This document shows, piece by piece, positions 38,212 to 46,740 of a stretch of DNA of 64,000 nt. Below the pieces are notes generated by a model. It saw only the letters and a list, made by a program, of their open reading frames with translations, did no database searches and was not told the DNA's origin. This DNA comes from Frondihabitans sp. 762G35 (GTDB taxonomy: Bacteria; Actinomycetota; Actinomycetes; Actinomycetales; Microbacteriaceae). The stretch's first letter is position 1, and each line of letters opens with the position of its first letter. A program made the position numbers and the translations under genes. Where the stretch lies: the NCBI RefSeq assembly GCF_002074055.1, contig NZ_CP014619.1:186001-250000 (forward strand). The letters are read 5' to 3'.

Positions 38212-39495
38212 GTGCAAAGACGCACCCAGATCCTCGGCGCTGCGCTCATCGCAGCCGGGATGATCGGCATCACCGCCTGCTCCGGGGGAGCCGGTGCAGG
38301 CAGCACCACGGCCAAGGGCCCCATCACCGTCTGGTACTCGAACAACGAGCAGGAGGTGGCCTGGGGCAAGCAGATGGTCGCCGCCTGGAACGCGGCCCAC
38401 CCCGACGAGAAGGTCACCGGCCAGGAGATCCCCGCGGGCAAGACCAGCGAGGAGGTCATCGGCGCCTCGATCACGGCCGGCAACTCGCCGTGCCTCGTCT
38501 ACAACACGGCTCCCTCGGCGGTCGGGCAGTGGGTCAAGCAGGGCGGCATGGTCGACCTGTCGAAGTTCTCCGGCGGTGCCGGCTACATCGAGTCCCGCAG
38601 CGGCGCCCAGGCCGACCAGTACAAGGACGCCGACGGCGGGTACTACCAGCTGCCCTGGAAGTCCAACCCGGTGATGATCTTCTACAACAAGGACCTCTTC
38701 AAGAAGGCCGGCCTCGACCCCGAGAACCCGAAGCTGTCGACCTACGCCGACTTCCTGGCCACGTCGAAGACGCTCGTCGACAAGGGTGTCGCACCCAATG
38801 CGATCCTGCCCGCCCCCACCAGCGAGTTCTTCCAGATGTCGTTCGACTTCTACCCGCTCTACGCGGCGGAGTCCGGCGGCAAGCAGCTCGTCGTCGACGG
38901 AAAGTCCACCTTCGACGACCAGGCCGGGCTCGACGCCGCGACGTTCTGGCGCACCCTCTACCAGGACAAGCTCGCCGGGCAGGAGAAGTACCAGGGCGAC
39001 GCCTTCGCCGACGGCAAGGCCGCGATGGCCATCGTCGGCCCGTGGGCCGTGTCGGTCTACAAGAAGGTCAACTGGGGCTCCGTGCCGGTGCCCACCAAGG
39101 AGGGCATCCCGGCGAACAAGACCTACACGTTCTCCGACGCCAAGAACGTGGGCATGTTCTCCGCGTGCAAGAACCAGGGCACCGCGTGGGACGTCCTCAA
39201 GTTCTCCACCAGCCAGGCGCAGGACCAGAAGTTCCTCGAGATGACCGGACAGATGCCGATGCGCACCGACCTCTCGACGACCTACGCCGACTACTTCGCG
39301 AAGAACCCGTCGTACAAGCTCTTCGGCGACCAGGCGAGCCGCACCGTCGAGGTCCCGTCCGGAGCCAACACGGTCGCCGAGATGCAGGCCTTCCGCGACG
39401 CGTGGTCGAGTTCCGTCATCTTCGGCAAGGGTGACGTGAAGTCGTCTCTGTCGGACGCCGCGAAGAAGATCGACACGCTCGCGGCTCAGAAGTAG
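38212..39495 (+). CDS. ABC transporter sugar-binding lipoprotein
   Basis: 427 residues from a GTG with GGGAG upstream. Lipoprotein signal: QRRTQILGAALIAAGMIGITAC with lipobox ITAC. Extracellular solute-binding family 1 fold: ITVWYSNNEQEVAWGKQMVAAWNAAHPDEKVTGQEI, YYQLPWKSNPVMIFYNKDLFKKAGLDPENP, KAAMAIVGPWAVSVYK. Binds an oligosaccharide and hands it to the two permeases downstream. No ATPase gene is in the operon, so a shared MsiK-like ATPase elsewhere is expected, as in many actinobacteria. Confidence 0.9.
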   Translation: MQRRTQILGAALIAAGMIGITACSGGAGAGSTTAKGPITVWYSNNEQEVAWGKQMVAAWNAAHPDEKVTGQEIPAGKTSEEVIGASITAGNSPCLVYNTAPSAVGQWVKQGGMVDLSKFSGGAGYIESRSGAQADQYKDADGGYYQLPWKSNPVMIFYNKDLFKKAGLDPENPKLSTYADFLATSKTLVDKGVAPNAILPAPTSEFFQMSFDFYPLYAAESGGKQLVVDGKSTFDDQAGLDAATFWRTLYQDKLAGQEKYQGDAFADGKAAMAIVGPWAVSVYKKVNWGSVPVPTKEGIPANKTYTFSDAKNVGMFSACKNQGTAWDVLKFSTSQAQDQKFLEMTGQMPMRTDLSTTYADYFAKNPSYKLFGDQASRTVEVPSGANTVAEMQAFRDAWSSSVIFGKGDVKSSLSDAAKKIDTLAAQK

Positions 39496-39497
39496 CC

Positions 39498-40448
39498 GTG
39501 TCCTCCTCCCTCGACACGTCGCGCGCGGACGGCCTCGCGGCCGCTCCGCGCGCGGCAGGGCCGAAGCGACCCTTCCGCCTCCTGGGGCGAAACCCGCTCG
39601 GTCTGCTGTTCAGCGCGCCGTACCTCGTCTTCGTCCTGGCCGTGTTCGCGTACCCGCTCGGCTACGCCGTCTACATCGCCTTCCACGACTACTTCTTCAC
39701 CGCGCCCGGTGCCGTCGTGAGCCGTCCGTTCGTCGGCCTGCAGAACTTCGTCACCGCCTTCACCGACCCGGACGTGATCCGGTCCTTCGGCAACGTGGGG
39801 ATCTTCCTGGTCATCAACGTCCCGCTCACGGTCGTCCTCAGCCTCGTGCTGGCGAGCGCCCTCAACCGGGTCGTGCACCTGCGGGCCTTCTACCGCGTGG
39901 CCTACTACATCCCCTACCTCACGGCGAGCGTCGCGATCGTCGCGGTGTGGCTCTTCCTCTTCAACGGGTCGGGCCTCGTCAACCAACTGCTCGGCCCGCT
40001 GGCGCCCAGCCCGTCGTGGCTCATCAACTCGCAGTGGGCCATGCCGTCGATCGCCCTGTTCGTGACCTGGAAGCAGATGGGGTTCTACATCCTGCTCTAC
40101 CTGGCCGCGCTCCAGAACGTGCCCGACGAGCTCTACGAGGCGGCGTCCACGGACGGGGCCGGCGCCGTCCGGAAGTTCTTCAGCGTGACCGTGCCCGGGG
40201 TCCGGCCCGCGACGGTCCTCGTGCTGCTCGTGTCGACGGTCACCGGCGCCAACCTCTTCACGGAGCCGTACCTCCTGACCAACGGCGGCGGCCCGGACGG
40301 GGCGTCCACCTCGCCCGTGCTCCTGATGTACCAGAAGGGCATCGAGCAGGGGCATCCCGACGAAGCGTCCGCCATCGGTGTCGTGCTCGTGGTCGTCGTG
40401 CTCGTGATCGCCCTGCTCCAGAACCGATTCGCCGGAGGCCGAGACTGA
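39498..40448 (+). CDS. ABC sugar transporter permease (MalF-like)
   Basis: 316 residues, six membrane helices after a 35-residue cytoplasmic N-terminus. Opening helix LGLLFSAPYLVFVLAVFAYPLGYAVYIAFHDYFF, and the EAA loop ELYEAASTDGAGAVRKFFSVTVPGVRPA (near residue 215) contacts the ATPase. GTG start 2 nt after the binding-protein stop; its end overlaps the next permease (ATGA). Confidence 0.9.
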   Translation: MSSSLDTSRADGLAAAPRAAGPKRPFRLLGRNPLGLLFSAPYLVFVLAVFAYPLGYAVYIAFHDYFFTAPGAVVSRPFVGLQNFVTAFTDPDVIRSFGNVGIFLVINVPLTVVLSLVLASALNRVVHLRAFYRVAYYIPYLTASVAIVAVWLFLFNGSGLVNQLLGPLAPSPSWLINSQWAMPSIALFVTWKQMGFYILLYLAALQNVPDELYEAASTDGAGAVRKFFSVTVPGVRPATVLVLLVSTVTGANLFTEPYLLTNGGGPDGASTSPVLLMYQKGIEQGHPDEASAIGVVLVVVVLVIALLQNRFAGGRD

Positions 40449-41281
40449 TGTCCAGATTCCAAGCGACGCTGCGGAGCGCCGTGCTCGCCCTCGGCGCGCT
40501 CGTGTTCCTCTTCCCGTTCTATTACATGATCATCGGCTCGCTGCAGACGAAGCAGGACGCCAGCCTGGGCGGGGCGTTCCCCAACCCCGCGAACCTCACC
40601 GGTGCGAACTACACGGCGATCAACGACCGGATCAACCTCTTCTCGGGGCTGCTCAACTCCGGCATCTTCACCGCCGGCGTCCTGGTGTGCACGCTCGTGT
40701 TCGGGGTCCTGGTCGGCTACGCGCTGGCGATCCTCCAGTGGCGGGGCCGCGGCGTGACGTTCGCCCTGGCGCTGCTCGTGCAGGTCGTGCCGTTCCAGCT
40801 GCTGATCATCCCCCTCTACGTCCTCATCGCCCGCAACTACGGCCTCAGCGACAACTACGTGGGCATGATCCTGCCGTTCGCCATCAACTCGACGGCGGTG
40901 ATCATCTTCCGGCAGTACTTCCTGCAGCTGCCGAAGGAGCTCTTCGAGGCGGCCCGGATCGACGGCGCCGGCGAGTTCAAGCTCCTCTGGCGGATCGCGC
41001 TCCCGCTGGTGCGCCCGGCCCTCGTGACGGCGGCGCTGCTGACCTTCATCGGTCCCTGGAACGAGTTCCTCTGGCCGTTCCTCATCACGAAGCAGGCGTC
41101 GATGCAGCCCCTCGCCGTGTCGCTCGCCAACTACATCAGCAACGTCGCGGCGACGGCCTCCAACCCGTTCGGAGCGACGCTCGCAGGAGCCGTGGTCCTG
41201 GCCGCTCCGGTCGTCCTGCTGTTCATCGTCTTCCAGCGCTACTTCATCTCGACGGACGTCGGCTCCAGCGTCAAGGGCTGA
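40448..41281 (+). CDS. ABC sugar transporter permease (MalG-like)
   Basis: 277 residues, six helices: LALGALVFLFPFYYMIIGSLQT, ..., with the EAA motif ELFEAARIDGAGEFKLLWRIALPLVRPALV (about 175-203) and the typical C-terminus LFIVFQRYFISTDVGSSVKG. Pairs with the upstream permease; translationally coupled to it. Confidence 0.92.
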   Translation: MSRFQATLRSAVLALGALVFLFPFYYMIIGSLQTKQDASLGGAFPNPANLTGANYTAINDRINLFSGLLNSGIFTAGVLVCTLVFGVLVGYALAILQWRGRGVTFALALLVQVVPFQLLIIPLYVLIARNYGLSDNYVGMILPFAINSTAVIIFRQYFLQLPKELFEAARIDGAGEFKLLWRIALPLVRPALVTAALLTFIGPWNEFLWPFLITKQASMQPLAVSLANYISNVAATASNPFGATLAGAVVLAAPVVLLFIVFQRYFISTDVGSSVKG

Positions 41282-41350
41282 GCCGCCGCCACCCATCCGC
41301 GTCCGGTGCTCCCGCCGCGCCACCGTCCCCCACACGATCCGGAGATCTCC

Positions 41351-42409
41351 ATGACCGCATCCTTCCCCTACCGTCTCACCCGCGTCGGCGTCGTCATGAC
41401 GCCCGAGGACGGCAACGCCCTGGAGGCCGAGGGCGTCCTCAACCCCGCTTCCGGTCGCGGCCCCGACGGCGAGCTCTACCTGCTGCCCCGCCTCGTGGCC
41501 TCGGGCAACGTGTCGCGCGTCGGCCTGGCGAAGGTCGTCGTCGAGGCGGGCGTGCCCGTCGCCGTCGAGCGCCAGGGCGTCGTGCTCGAGCCCGATCGCG
41601 GCTGGGAGCGCGGCGCGACCCACGCCGGCGTCGAGGACCCCCGGGTCACGCGGCTCGACGACCTCGGGCTCCACGTCATGACCTATGTCGCGTACGGGCC
41701 GCTCGGGCCGCGGACCGCCGTCGCCGTCTCCGACGACCTCCGCGAGTGGCGTCGCCTCGGCCCCGTCACGTTCGACTACGACGACGCCCTCGACATGGAT
41801 CTCGGCCTGTTCCACAACAAGGACACCGTCTTCTTCCCCACCCCCGTCACGGCCCCCGACGGCGTGCTCAGCTACGCCGTGATCCACCGCCCGATGTGGG
41901 ACATCGGCGAGACGGCCCCGGGTGAGGGCGTCCGCGTCCCGGCCGGCGTCACCGACACCCGCCAGAGCATCTGGATCAGCTACGTCTCGGTCGAGAGCGT
42001 CGCCCGCGACGTCCGGAACCTCGCCCGCTGGGGCCAGCACCGCTTCGTGGCGGGGCCGGAGTTCCCCTTCGAGGAGCTCAAGATCGGGGGCGGACCGGCG
42101 CCGCTGCGCGTGCCGGAGGGATGGCTCCTGCTGCACCACGGCGTCACCGGCACCATCGACAGCGCGTTCGCGCAGCAGAAGAACGTCCGGTACGCCGCCG
42201 GGGGCATGATCCTCGACGCCGACGACCCGACGATCGTGCTGGCCCGCTCCGAAGAGCCCCTCCTCGCGCCCGACACGGCCGACGAGCGGGGCGGCATCGT
42301 CCCGAACGTCGTCTTCCCGACGGCCATCGAGGAGATCGACGGCGACCGCTTCGTCTTCTACGGCATGGCCGACTCGAAGATCGGCGTCGCCCGCCTCGAG
42401 CGCGTCTGA
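41351..42409 (+). CDS. GH130-family glycoside phosphorylase or mannosidase
   Basis: 352 residues, cytoplasmic five-bladed beta-propeller. Motifs: NPASGRGPDGELYLLPRLVASGNVSRVGLA, GVEDPRVTRLDDLGLHVMTYVAYG (the Glu-Asp-Pro-Arg core), GLFHNKDTVFFP, SIWISYVSVES, WLLLHHGVTG and GGIVPNVVFPTAIEE. GH130 enzymes phosphorolyse or hydrolyse beta-mannosides, making mannose-1-phosphate from the former. Position after a binding-protein ABC importer suggests it degrades the imported oligosaccharide. The exact linkage specificity cannot be read from the sequence. Confidence 0.87.
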   Translation: MTASFPYRLTRVGVVMTPEDGNALEAEGVLNPASGRGPDGELYLLPRLVASGNVSRVGLAKVVVEAGVPVAVERQGVVLEPDRGWERGATHAGVEDPRVTRLDDLGLHVMTYVAYGPLGPRTAVAVSDDLREWRRLGPVTFDYDDALDMDLGLFHNKDTVFFPTPVTAPDGVLSYAVIHRPMWDIGETAPGEGVRVPAGVTDTRQSIWISYVSVESVARDVRNLARWGQHRFVAGPEFPFEELKIGGGPAPLRVPEGWLLLHHGVTGTIDSAFAQQKNVRYAAGGMILDADDPTIVLARSEEPLLAPDTADERGGIVPNVVFPTAIEEIDGDRFVFYGMADSKIGVARLERV

Positions 42410-42492
42410 GGCACGACCCGGAGGCGCCGCGGCACCACGGCGCCCCAAGCACGACCACCAAAACACCATCGCCCCACGACAGGAGACGTTCA

Positions 42493-44586
42493 ATGACGAA
42501 CACCCGCATCCGACCGAGGCGCGCGGGGGTGGCGGCCCTCGCGGTCGCCGCCCTCGTGGCGGGCCTCGGCCTCGCCGCCGCGGCACCCGCCTCGGCGGGA
42601 TCCACCCCGACCGGACCCACGACGACCGGGACCCGTCCCACCAGCGGCCACGCCGGGACCGCAGGAGCCGCGACCCCCGCACCCCTGACGAACCTCGCGC
42701 ACCTCGACTTCCTCCTCGACCGCACCTCGCCGAAAGCGACCCGCGAGCACACCACGTACGCCCTCGACACGAGTCCCGCTCTCACCATGCCGTGGGTCTA
42801 CGCGGACGCGCGGCCGGGCAACACGTTCGAGCGCGTCGGCGGTGGTCCGCTCGATCCGGCGACCGGTCACTGGGGCCAGGGCTCCTACGACTCGGACGAC
42901 GTCTCCCGCGCCGCCGTCGTCTATCTCCGCGACTGGAAGCAGACCGGATCGGTGGCGAGCCGGCAGAAGGCGTACGAGCTGCTGCGCTCGACGGCGTACT
43001 TCCAGACCACGACCGGCCCCGACGCCGGCAACGTCGTGCTCTGGATGCAGCCCGACGGCACCCTCAACCCGAGCCCCGTGCCGGTGGAGCTGCCGAACCC
43101 CTCCGACAGCGGCAACAGCTACTGGCTCGCGCGGAGCCTCTGGGCGTTCGGCGAGGGCTACGCGGCGTTCCGCACGCAGGATCCGGCCTTCGCCGCGTTC
43201 CTGCAGCAGCGGCTCGACCTCGGGGTGAAGGCGCTCCAGCGCGAGACCCTCGCCCGTTACGGCCGGTACGACGTGGCCGACGGCGTCCGTGTCCCGAGCT
43301 GGCTCATCCGGGGCGGCGCGGACGCCTCGGCGGAGGCCGTCCTCGGGCTCGCCGCCTACTCGGCCGCGGCGCCGCACGACCGTGCCGCCCGCACCGCGCT
43401 CGCTCAGCTCTCGAAGGGCATCGCCGCGATGGGATCGACGAAGCCCGCCGCTCAGGCGGCCCAGACCTGGCCCTACGGCGCGATCCTCCCGGGAACGCGC
43501 TCGCGCTCCCAGCTGCACTCGTGGGCATCGCAGATGCCGGCCGCTCTGGCTCGCGCGTCGACCGTGCTGCGCGACCCGTCGCTCCTGCGCCCCGCCGTCA
43601 CCGACTCGGTGGCGTTCAGCGCCACGCTCGCCACCTCCACGGGGCCGATCAACGGGTTCTCGCCCGCGCCGACCGACCGCACGCAGATCGCCTACGGGGC
43701 CGACTCGCGGCTGCAGTCGCTCCTCGCGGTCGCCGACGCGACGAAGAGCCGTGGCATCGCCCAGGTGGCCGGCCTCTTCGGCGCCTGGTACTTCGGCGAC
43801 AACAACGCCGACGCGCCCGTCTACGACCCGGCCACCGGCGTCACCTTCGACGGCGTGCAGGCCGACGGGACGGTCAACGCGAGCAGCGGGGCGGAGAGCA
43901 CGATCCACGGTCTCCTCTCGATGCTGGCTCTCGACGCCCACCCCGAGGTGAGCGGGATCGCGCGCTCGGCCACGCACGTCACGGCCCGCGACGGCCTCAC
44001 GGTCGTCGAGGCGGAGACCGCGGCGAGCACGACGGGCACGGTGGTCACACCGACGTCCGCGAACGACGGGGAGTCGCAGCTCAGCGGCGGCGCCCTGCTC
44101 CGGCTCCGGGCGGGGCAGAAGGCCCTCCTCACCGTTCCCCGGGGATCCGGCCCGCGCCACGTCGATGCGGTGATCCACGAGCCCACCGGCAGCAGCGCCG
44201 AATCGGTGTGGCCCGGCCTCGGCCGGATCCGCTCGTCGGTCGGCGCGCAGGGCGTGACCCCCGTGGCCGGGGCGCTGCTGCCCCAGGCACTGCCCGGGCT
44301 CCTCGGGGCGTCCGCCACCGGCGTCTCCGTCTCGGCGCGTGCCGGGACGACCGATCTCGACGCGATCCTCCTGCGACCCCTGGTGTCGCGAATCGACCTG
44401 ACGGGCGCCGATGGCGCCGCGACGACGCTCGCCCAGTCGACGTCGCTCCGCCCCGTGACGGTCTCGATCGGCAGCGCAGGAGCCACGGTGCGCTCCTACG
44501 ACGACACCGGTCGCCTCGTCGAGACGGTCACCGGGTCGCACCGCGTCACGCTCCGCCCGGGCGGCTTCGCGGTCGCCACCCGCTGA
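42493..44586 (+). CDS. Secreted six-hairpin (alpha/alpha barrel) protein, probable glycosidase
   Basis: 697 residues, SD AGGAGACG. Signal peptide: RPRRAGVAALAVAALVAGLGLAAAAPASA. Residues about 60-500 are helical pairs with LDFLLDRTSP, WGQGSYDSDDVSRAAVVYLRDW, GNSYWLARSLWAFGEGYAAF, WYFGDNNADAPVYDP and SSGAESTIHGLLSMLALDAHPE, a pattern of (alpha/alpha)6 glycosidase-like enzymes. The acidic YDSDD and GAEST are candidate catalytic sites. The C-terminal 190 residues are beta-rich (VVEAETAAS... GGALLRLRAGQKALLTVPRG), like a carbohydrate-binding module. It probably releases oligosaccharides for the importer and GH130. The family was not identified. Confidence 0.75.
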   Translation: MTNTRIRPRRAGVAALAVAALVAGLGLAAAAPASAGSTPTGPTTTGTRPTSGHAGTAGAATPAPLTNLAHLDFLLDRTSPKATREHTTYALDTSPALTMPWVYADARPGNTFERVGGGPLDPATGHWGQGSYDSDDVSRAAVVYLRDWKQTGSVASRQKAYELLRSTAYFQTTTGPDAGNVVLWMQPDGTLNPSPVPVELPNPSDSGNSYWLARSLWAFGEGYAAFRTQDPAFAAFLQQRLDLGVKALQRETLARYGRYDVADGVRVPSWLIRGGADASAEAVLGLAAYSAAAPHDRAARTALAQLSKGIAAMGSTKPAAQAAQTWPYGAILPGTRSRSQLHSWASQMPAALARASTVLRDPSLLRPAVTDSVAFSATLATSTGPINGFSPAPTDRTQIAYGADSRLQSLLAVADATKSRGIAQVAGLFGAWYFGDNNADAPVYDPATGVTFDGVQADGTVNASSGAESTIHGLLSMLALDAHPEVSGIARSATHVTARDGLTVVEAETAASTTGTVVTPTSANDGESQLSGGALLRLRAGQKALLTVPRGSGPRHVDAVIHEPTGSSAESVWPGLGRIRSSVGAQGVTPVAGALLPQALPGLLGASATGVSVSARAGTTDLDAILLRPLVSRIDLTGADGAATTLAQSTSLRPVTVSIGSAGATVRSYDDTGRLVETVTGSHRVTLRPGGFAVATR

Positions 44587-44607
44587 GCGCGCGCATCCTG
44601 CCCGCCT

Positions 44608-44663
44608 GAGATCGCACCGGGCGTCGTGTCGACCCACGTCGACCTGACGGCCGGTGCGATCTC
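44608..44663. repeat. 56-bp long palindrome at a convergent junction
   Basis: Arms GAGATCGCACCGG (44608-44620) and CCGGTGCGATCTC (44651-44663), 13 bp perfect, enclose 30 bp with two GTCGAC-containing segments. Length and the GAGA/TCTC ends mirror the 55-56 bp array units, but arm sequence differs. It starts 21 bp after the stop of the plus-strand gene and faces a convergent TetR gene. May act as a bidirectional terminator. Confidence 0.8.
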
Positions 44664-44727
44664 GCGGTGGTGCGCGCGGATGCGGACGCGCACCGTTGCG
44701 GACGCGCACCGGTGGGCGGGGAGTGGT

Positions 44728-45333
44728 CTAGAGCGTCGCCTCGGGCAGGCCCAGCGAGATCTCGAGGGTGCGGCGCACCAGACGGGCCCGGTCGGCGGCG
44801 GTGCGATAGCCGACGAGCGAGTAGGCCGTCGTGCTGTCGATCAGGGCGAAGAACTGCATCGCGACCAGGTCGGGCTCGGTCTCGGCGAACTGACCGGCGG
44901 CGATGCCCCTCGCGACGAGGTCGTGCACGACGGCGTTCCAGGCCGACATGCTGTCGCGGGCCGCCTTGGCGAGCGGGGTGCTCCGACGGCCGATGCTCCA
45001 GGCGTCGGCCCAGATGGAGTTGTAGTCGTCGTGGCTGTCTTCGAGCAGCGAGTGGACCAGCAGTCGCAGCGCGTCGAGGGGGGTGGGCTGCGACGCCAGG
45101 TCGAGCTCGGTCTGCGCACGCTCGTCGGCGGCCAGCTCCTCGAAGATGCGGGCGACGAGGGCGCCCATGGACGGTTCGTGCTGGGCGATCAGACCCGGGT
45201 CGACACCGACGGTCGAGGCGAGTCGGCGCAGCGTGATACCCCCGAGACCCGACGAGAAGGCGATTCGCCTCGCGGCGTCGTCGATCTCCGTGCGGAGTGC
45301 CGGGCGGAGGCCCGACGGCTGGCTTGTCGACAT
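44728..45333 (-). CDS. TetR-family regulator
   Basis: 201 residues. DNA-binding domain LRTEIDDAARRIAFSSGLGGITLRRLASTVGVDPGLIAQHEPSMGALVARIFEEL (about 12-66), with a recognition helix (PGLIAQHEPS) lacking the usual Tyr-Tyr/Phe-His motif. The C-terminal domain, with SHDDYNSIWADAWSIGRRSTPLAKAARDSMSAW and a helix LVAMQFFALIDSTTAYSLVGYRT, is of the TetR_C_6/BetI-like type. Ligand and targets unknown. Its long upstream region carries a probable 6C RNA. Confidence 0.82.
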   Translation of the reverse strand: MSTSQPSGLRPALRTEIDDAARRIAFSSGLGGITLRRLASTVGVDPGLIAQHEPSMGALVARIFEELAADERAQTELDLASQPTPLDALRLLVHSLLEDSHDDYNSIWADAWSIGRRSTPLAKAARDSMSAWNAVVHDLVARGIAAGQFAETEPDLVAMQFFALIDSTTAYSLVGYRTAADRARLVRRTLEISLGLPEATL

Positions 45334-45449
45334 GCGGATGAGTCTAAGTCGCGGGACTCGCGTGTTTCGTCCCCCAGTTTACGGGCGGGCCGACGCGGGG
45401 TGGAATCCCCACCCGGACCCGCCGGAGCCCGCTGAGCCGGAAACCGCTC

Positions 45450-45537
45450 CGGGAAACGGAAGAGCCCCCGGGACGACAGGAGATTGGGGGAAAAGTACCT
45501 GAGGGCCCGGGGGCATGTCAGCTGGGGGGAACTGACG
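45450..45537 (-). ncRNA. Probable 6C RNA
   Basis: Read on the minus strand, a short transcript starts near 45537 with a first hairpin GTCAG / CTGAC (45536-45532 and 45521-45517) whose loop contains CCCCCC. A second hairpin follows with perfect 9-bp arms GCCCCCGGG (45514-45506) / CCCGGGGGC (45472-45464) and a CCCCC-containing loop, then a CTCTTCCGTTT tail. Two stem-loops with runs of C in the loops, the second acting as terminator, is the description of the actinobacterial 6C RNA (B11 in mycobacteria). Ends are approximate. It could alternatively be a leader of the TetR gene. Confidence 0.6.
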
Positions 45538-45543
45538 GGAGTC

Positions 45544-45573
45544 AGCCTACGCAGGAAACCCGTCCGCTGTCAC
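45544..45573 (-). promoter_or_regulatory. Promoter of the probable 6C RNA
   Basis: On the minus strand: -35 GTGACA (45573-45568), 18-bp spacer, -10 TAGGCT (45549-45544), placing the start about 7 nt further on at the first hairpin. Confidence 0.6.
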
Positions 45574-45624
45574 CCCCTTTTTCTGCGGCGAAAAGAATCT
45601 CCTCACCCTCGAGTAACCCTCGGG

Positions 45625-46632
45625 TCAGAGAGCTGTCCCGAAGGCCCGAGCGCCGGCGACGAGACGCTCGAAAGCGGCCTCCGCAGCCGGATCGGCCTGC
45701 CTCGCGTCGGCGTGGTCGTCGTGCCACTCGACCATCTGCCGGGCGCCGACCCAGAACGGGATCTCGGCCACCCACCCGGGCACCAGAGCCTTCACCTTCG
45801 CGTTGTCGAACACGACCGAGTGCGCCTTGTCGCCCAGGAGCCCCGGACCCCAGCTCGGCTCGACCAGGGCGACGCTCTCGCTCGCGACGTGGACGAGCTC
45901 GGGGTCCGCGACTCCTGCCGCCTCGGCGAGGCTGAGGTAGATGTGATTCCACGGCAGCGCCTCGTCGGAGGTGATGTGGAAGACGTCGCCCACGGCGGCC
46001 GGGAGGCCGAGGAGCCCGACGAAGGCCCGCGCGAAGTCGACGTGATGGGTGAGGGTCCAGAGCGACGTGCCGTCGCCGGGGACGACGACGGGGAGGCCGC
46101 GACGCATCCGGTCGATGACGGTCCAGCCGCCCGTGACGGGCAGCGAGGCGCGGTCGTAGGTGTGCGACGGCCGGATGATCGTGGCCGGGAACCCGCGCTC
46201 GCGGTAGGCGGCCACGAGGAGGTCCTCGCACGCCGCCTTGTCGCGGGAGTACTGCCAGAACGGGTTCCGGAGGGGCGTGGACTCCCGGATCGGGAGCGCG
46301 CCGACCGGCTTCTGGTAGGCCGACGCGGAGCTGATGAAGACGTACTGGCCGGTGCGGCCCTCGAAGAGGTCGATGTCGCGCTGCACCTGCTCCGGGGTGA
46401 AGGCGACGAAGTCGACGACGACGTCGAAGCGGCGGTCGCCGATCGCCGCGGCGATCGAGCCCGGAACGGAGACGTCGCCCGTGAGCACCTCCACGCCCTC
46501 GGGTGCGGGCCGGACCGTCGAGGAGCCGCGGTTCACGAGCGTCACCTCGTGACCGAGGTCGCGCGCCCGGACGGCCGCCGCCGAGCTGATGATTCCGGTA
46601 CCGCCGATGAACAGGACTGTCAGCGCTGACAT
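45625..46632 (-). CDS. NAD-dependent epimerase/reductase (extended/atypical SDR)
   Basis: 335 residues. N-terminal Rossmann motif TVLFIGGTGIISSAAAVRARDLGHEVTLVNRGS (GGTGxI), VDVVVDFVAFTPEQVQRDIDLF, the SS-SAY and YSRDKAACEDLL (Ser-Tyr-Lys set, Tyr in W-YSRDK), then WTVIDRMRRGLPVVVPGDGTSLWTLTHHVDFARAFVGLLG and PWNHIYLSLAEAAG. It resembles actinobacterial SDRs annotated as NAD-dependent epimerase/dehydratase and plant CSP41-like proteins. Substrate unknown; likely a nucleotide sugar. Confidence 0.82.
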   Translation of the reverse strand: MSALTVLFIGGTGIISSAAAVRARDLGHEVTLVNRGSSTVRPAPEGVEVLTGDVSVPGSIAAAIGDRRFDVVVDFVAFTPEQVQRDIDLFEGRTGQYVFISSASAYQKPVGALPIRESTPLRNPFWQYSRDKAACEDLLVAAYRERGFPATIIRPSHTYDRASLPVTGGWTVIDRMRRGLPVVVPGDGTSLWTLTHHVDFARAFVGLLGLPAAVGDVFHITSDEALPWNHIYLSLAEAAGVADPELVHVASESVALVEPSWGPGLLGDKAHSVVFDNAKVKALVPGWVAEIPFWVGARQMVEWHDDHADARQADPAAEAAFERLVAGARAFGTAL

Positions 46633-46740
46633 GGATGTGGCCTCTTTCCGAAGGGTGGGGACGACTCCTGTCTACCCGATCCGGGGTTCCCGCGTCCCCG
46701 CGGGATACGCTGGCAGGATTCGCGAGCGGAGAACGGGGCA

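Noticed and set aside
40133-42682. 849-codon minus-strand frame across the permease and GH130 genes
   Set aside because: Antisense shadow. The opposite strand has two recognised genes with overlapping starts.
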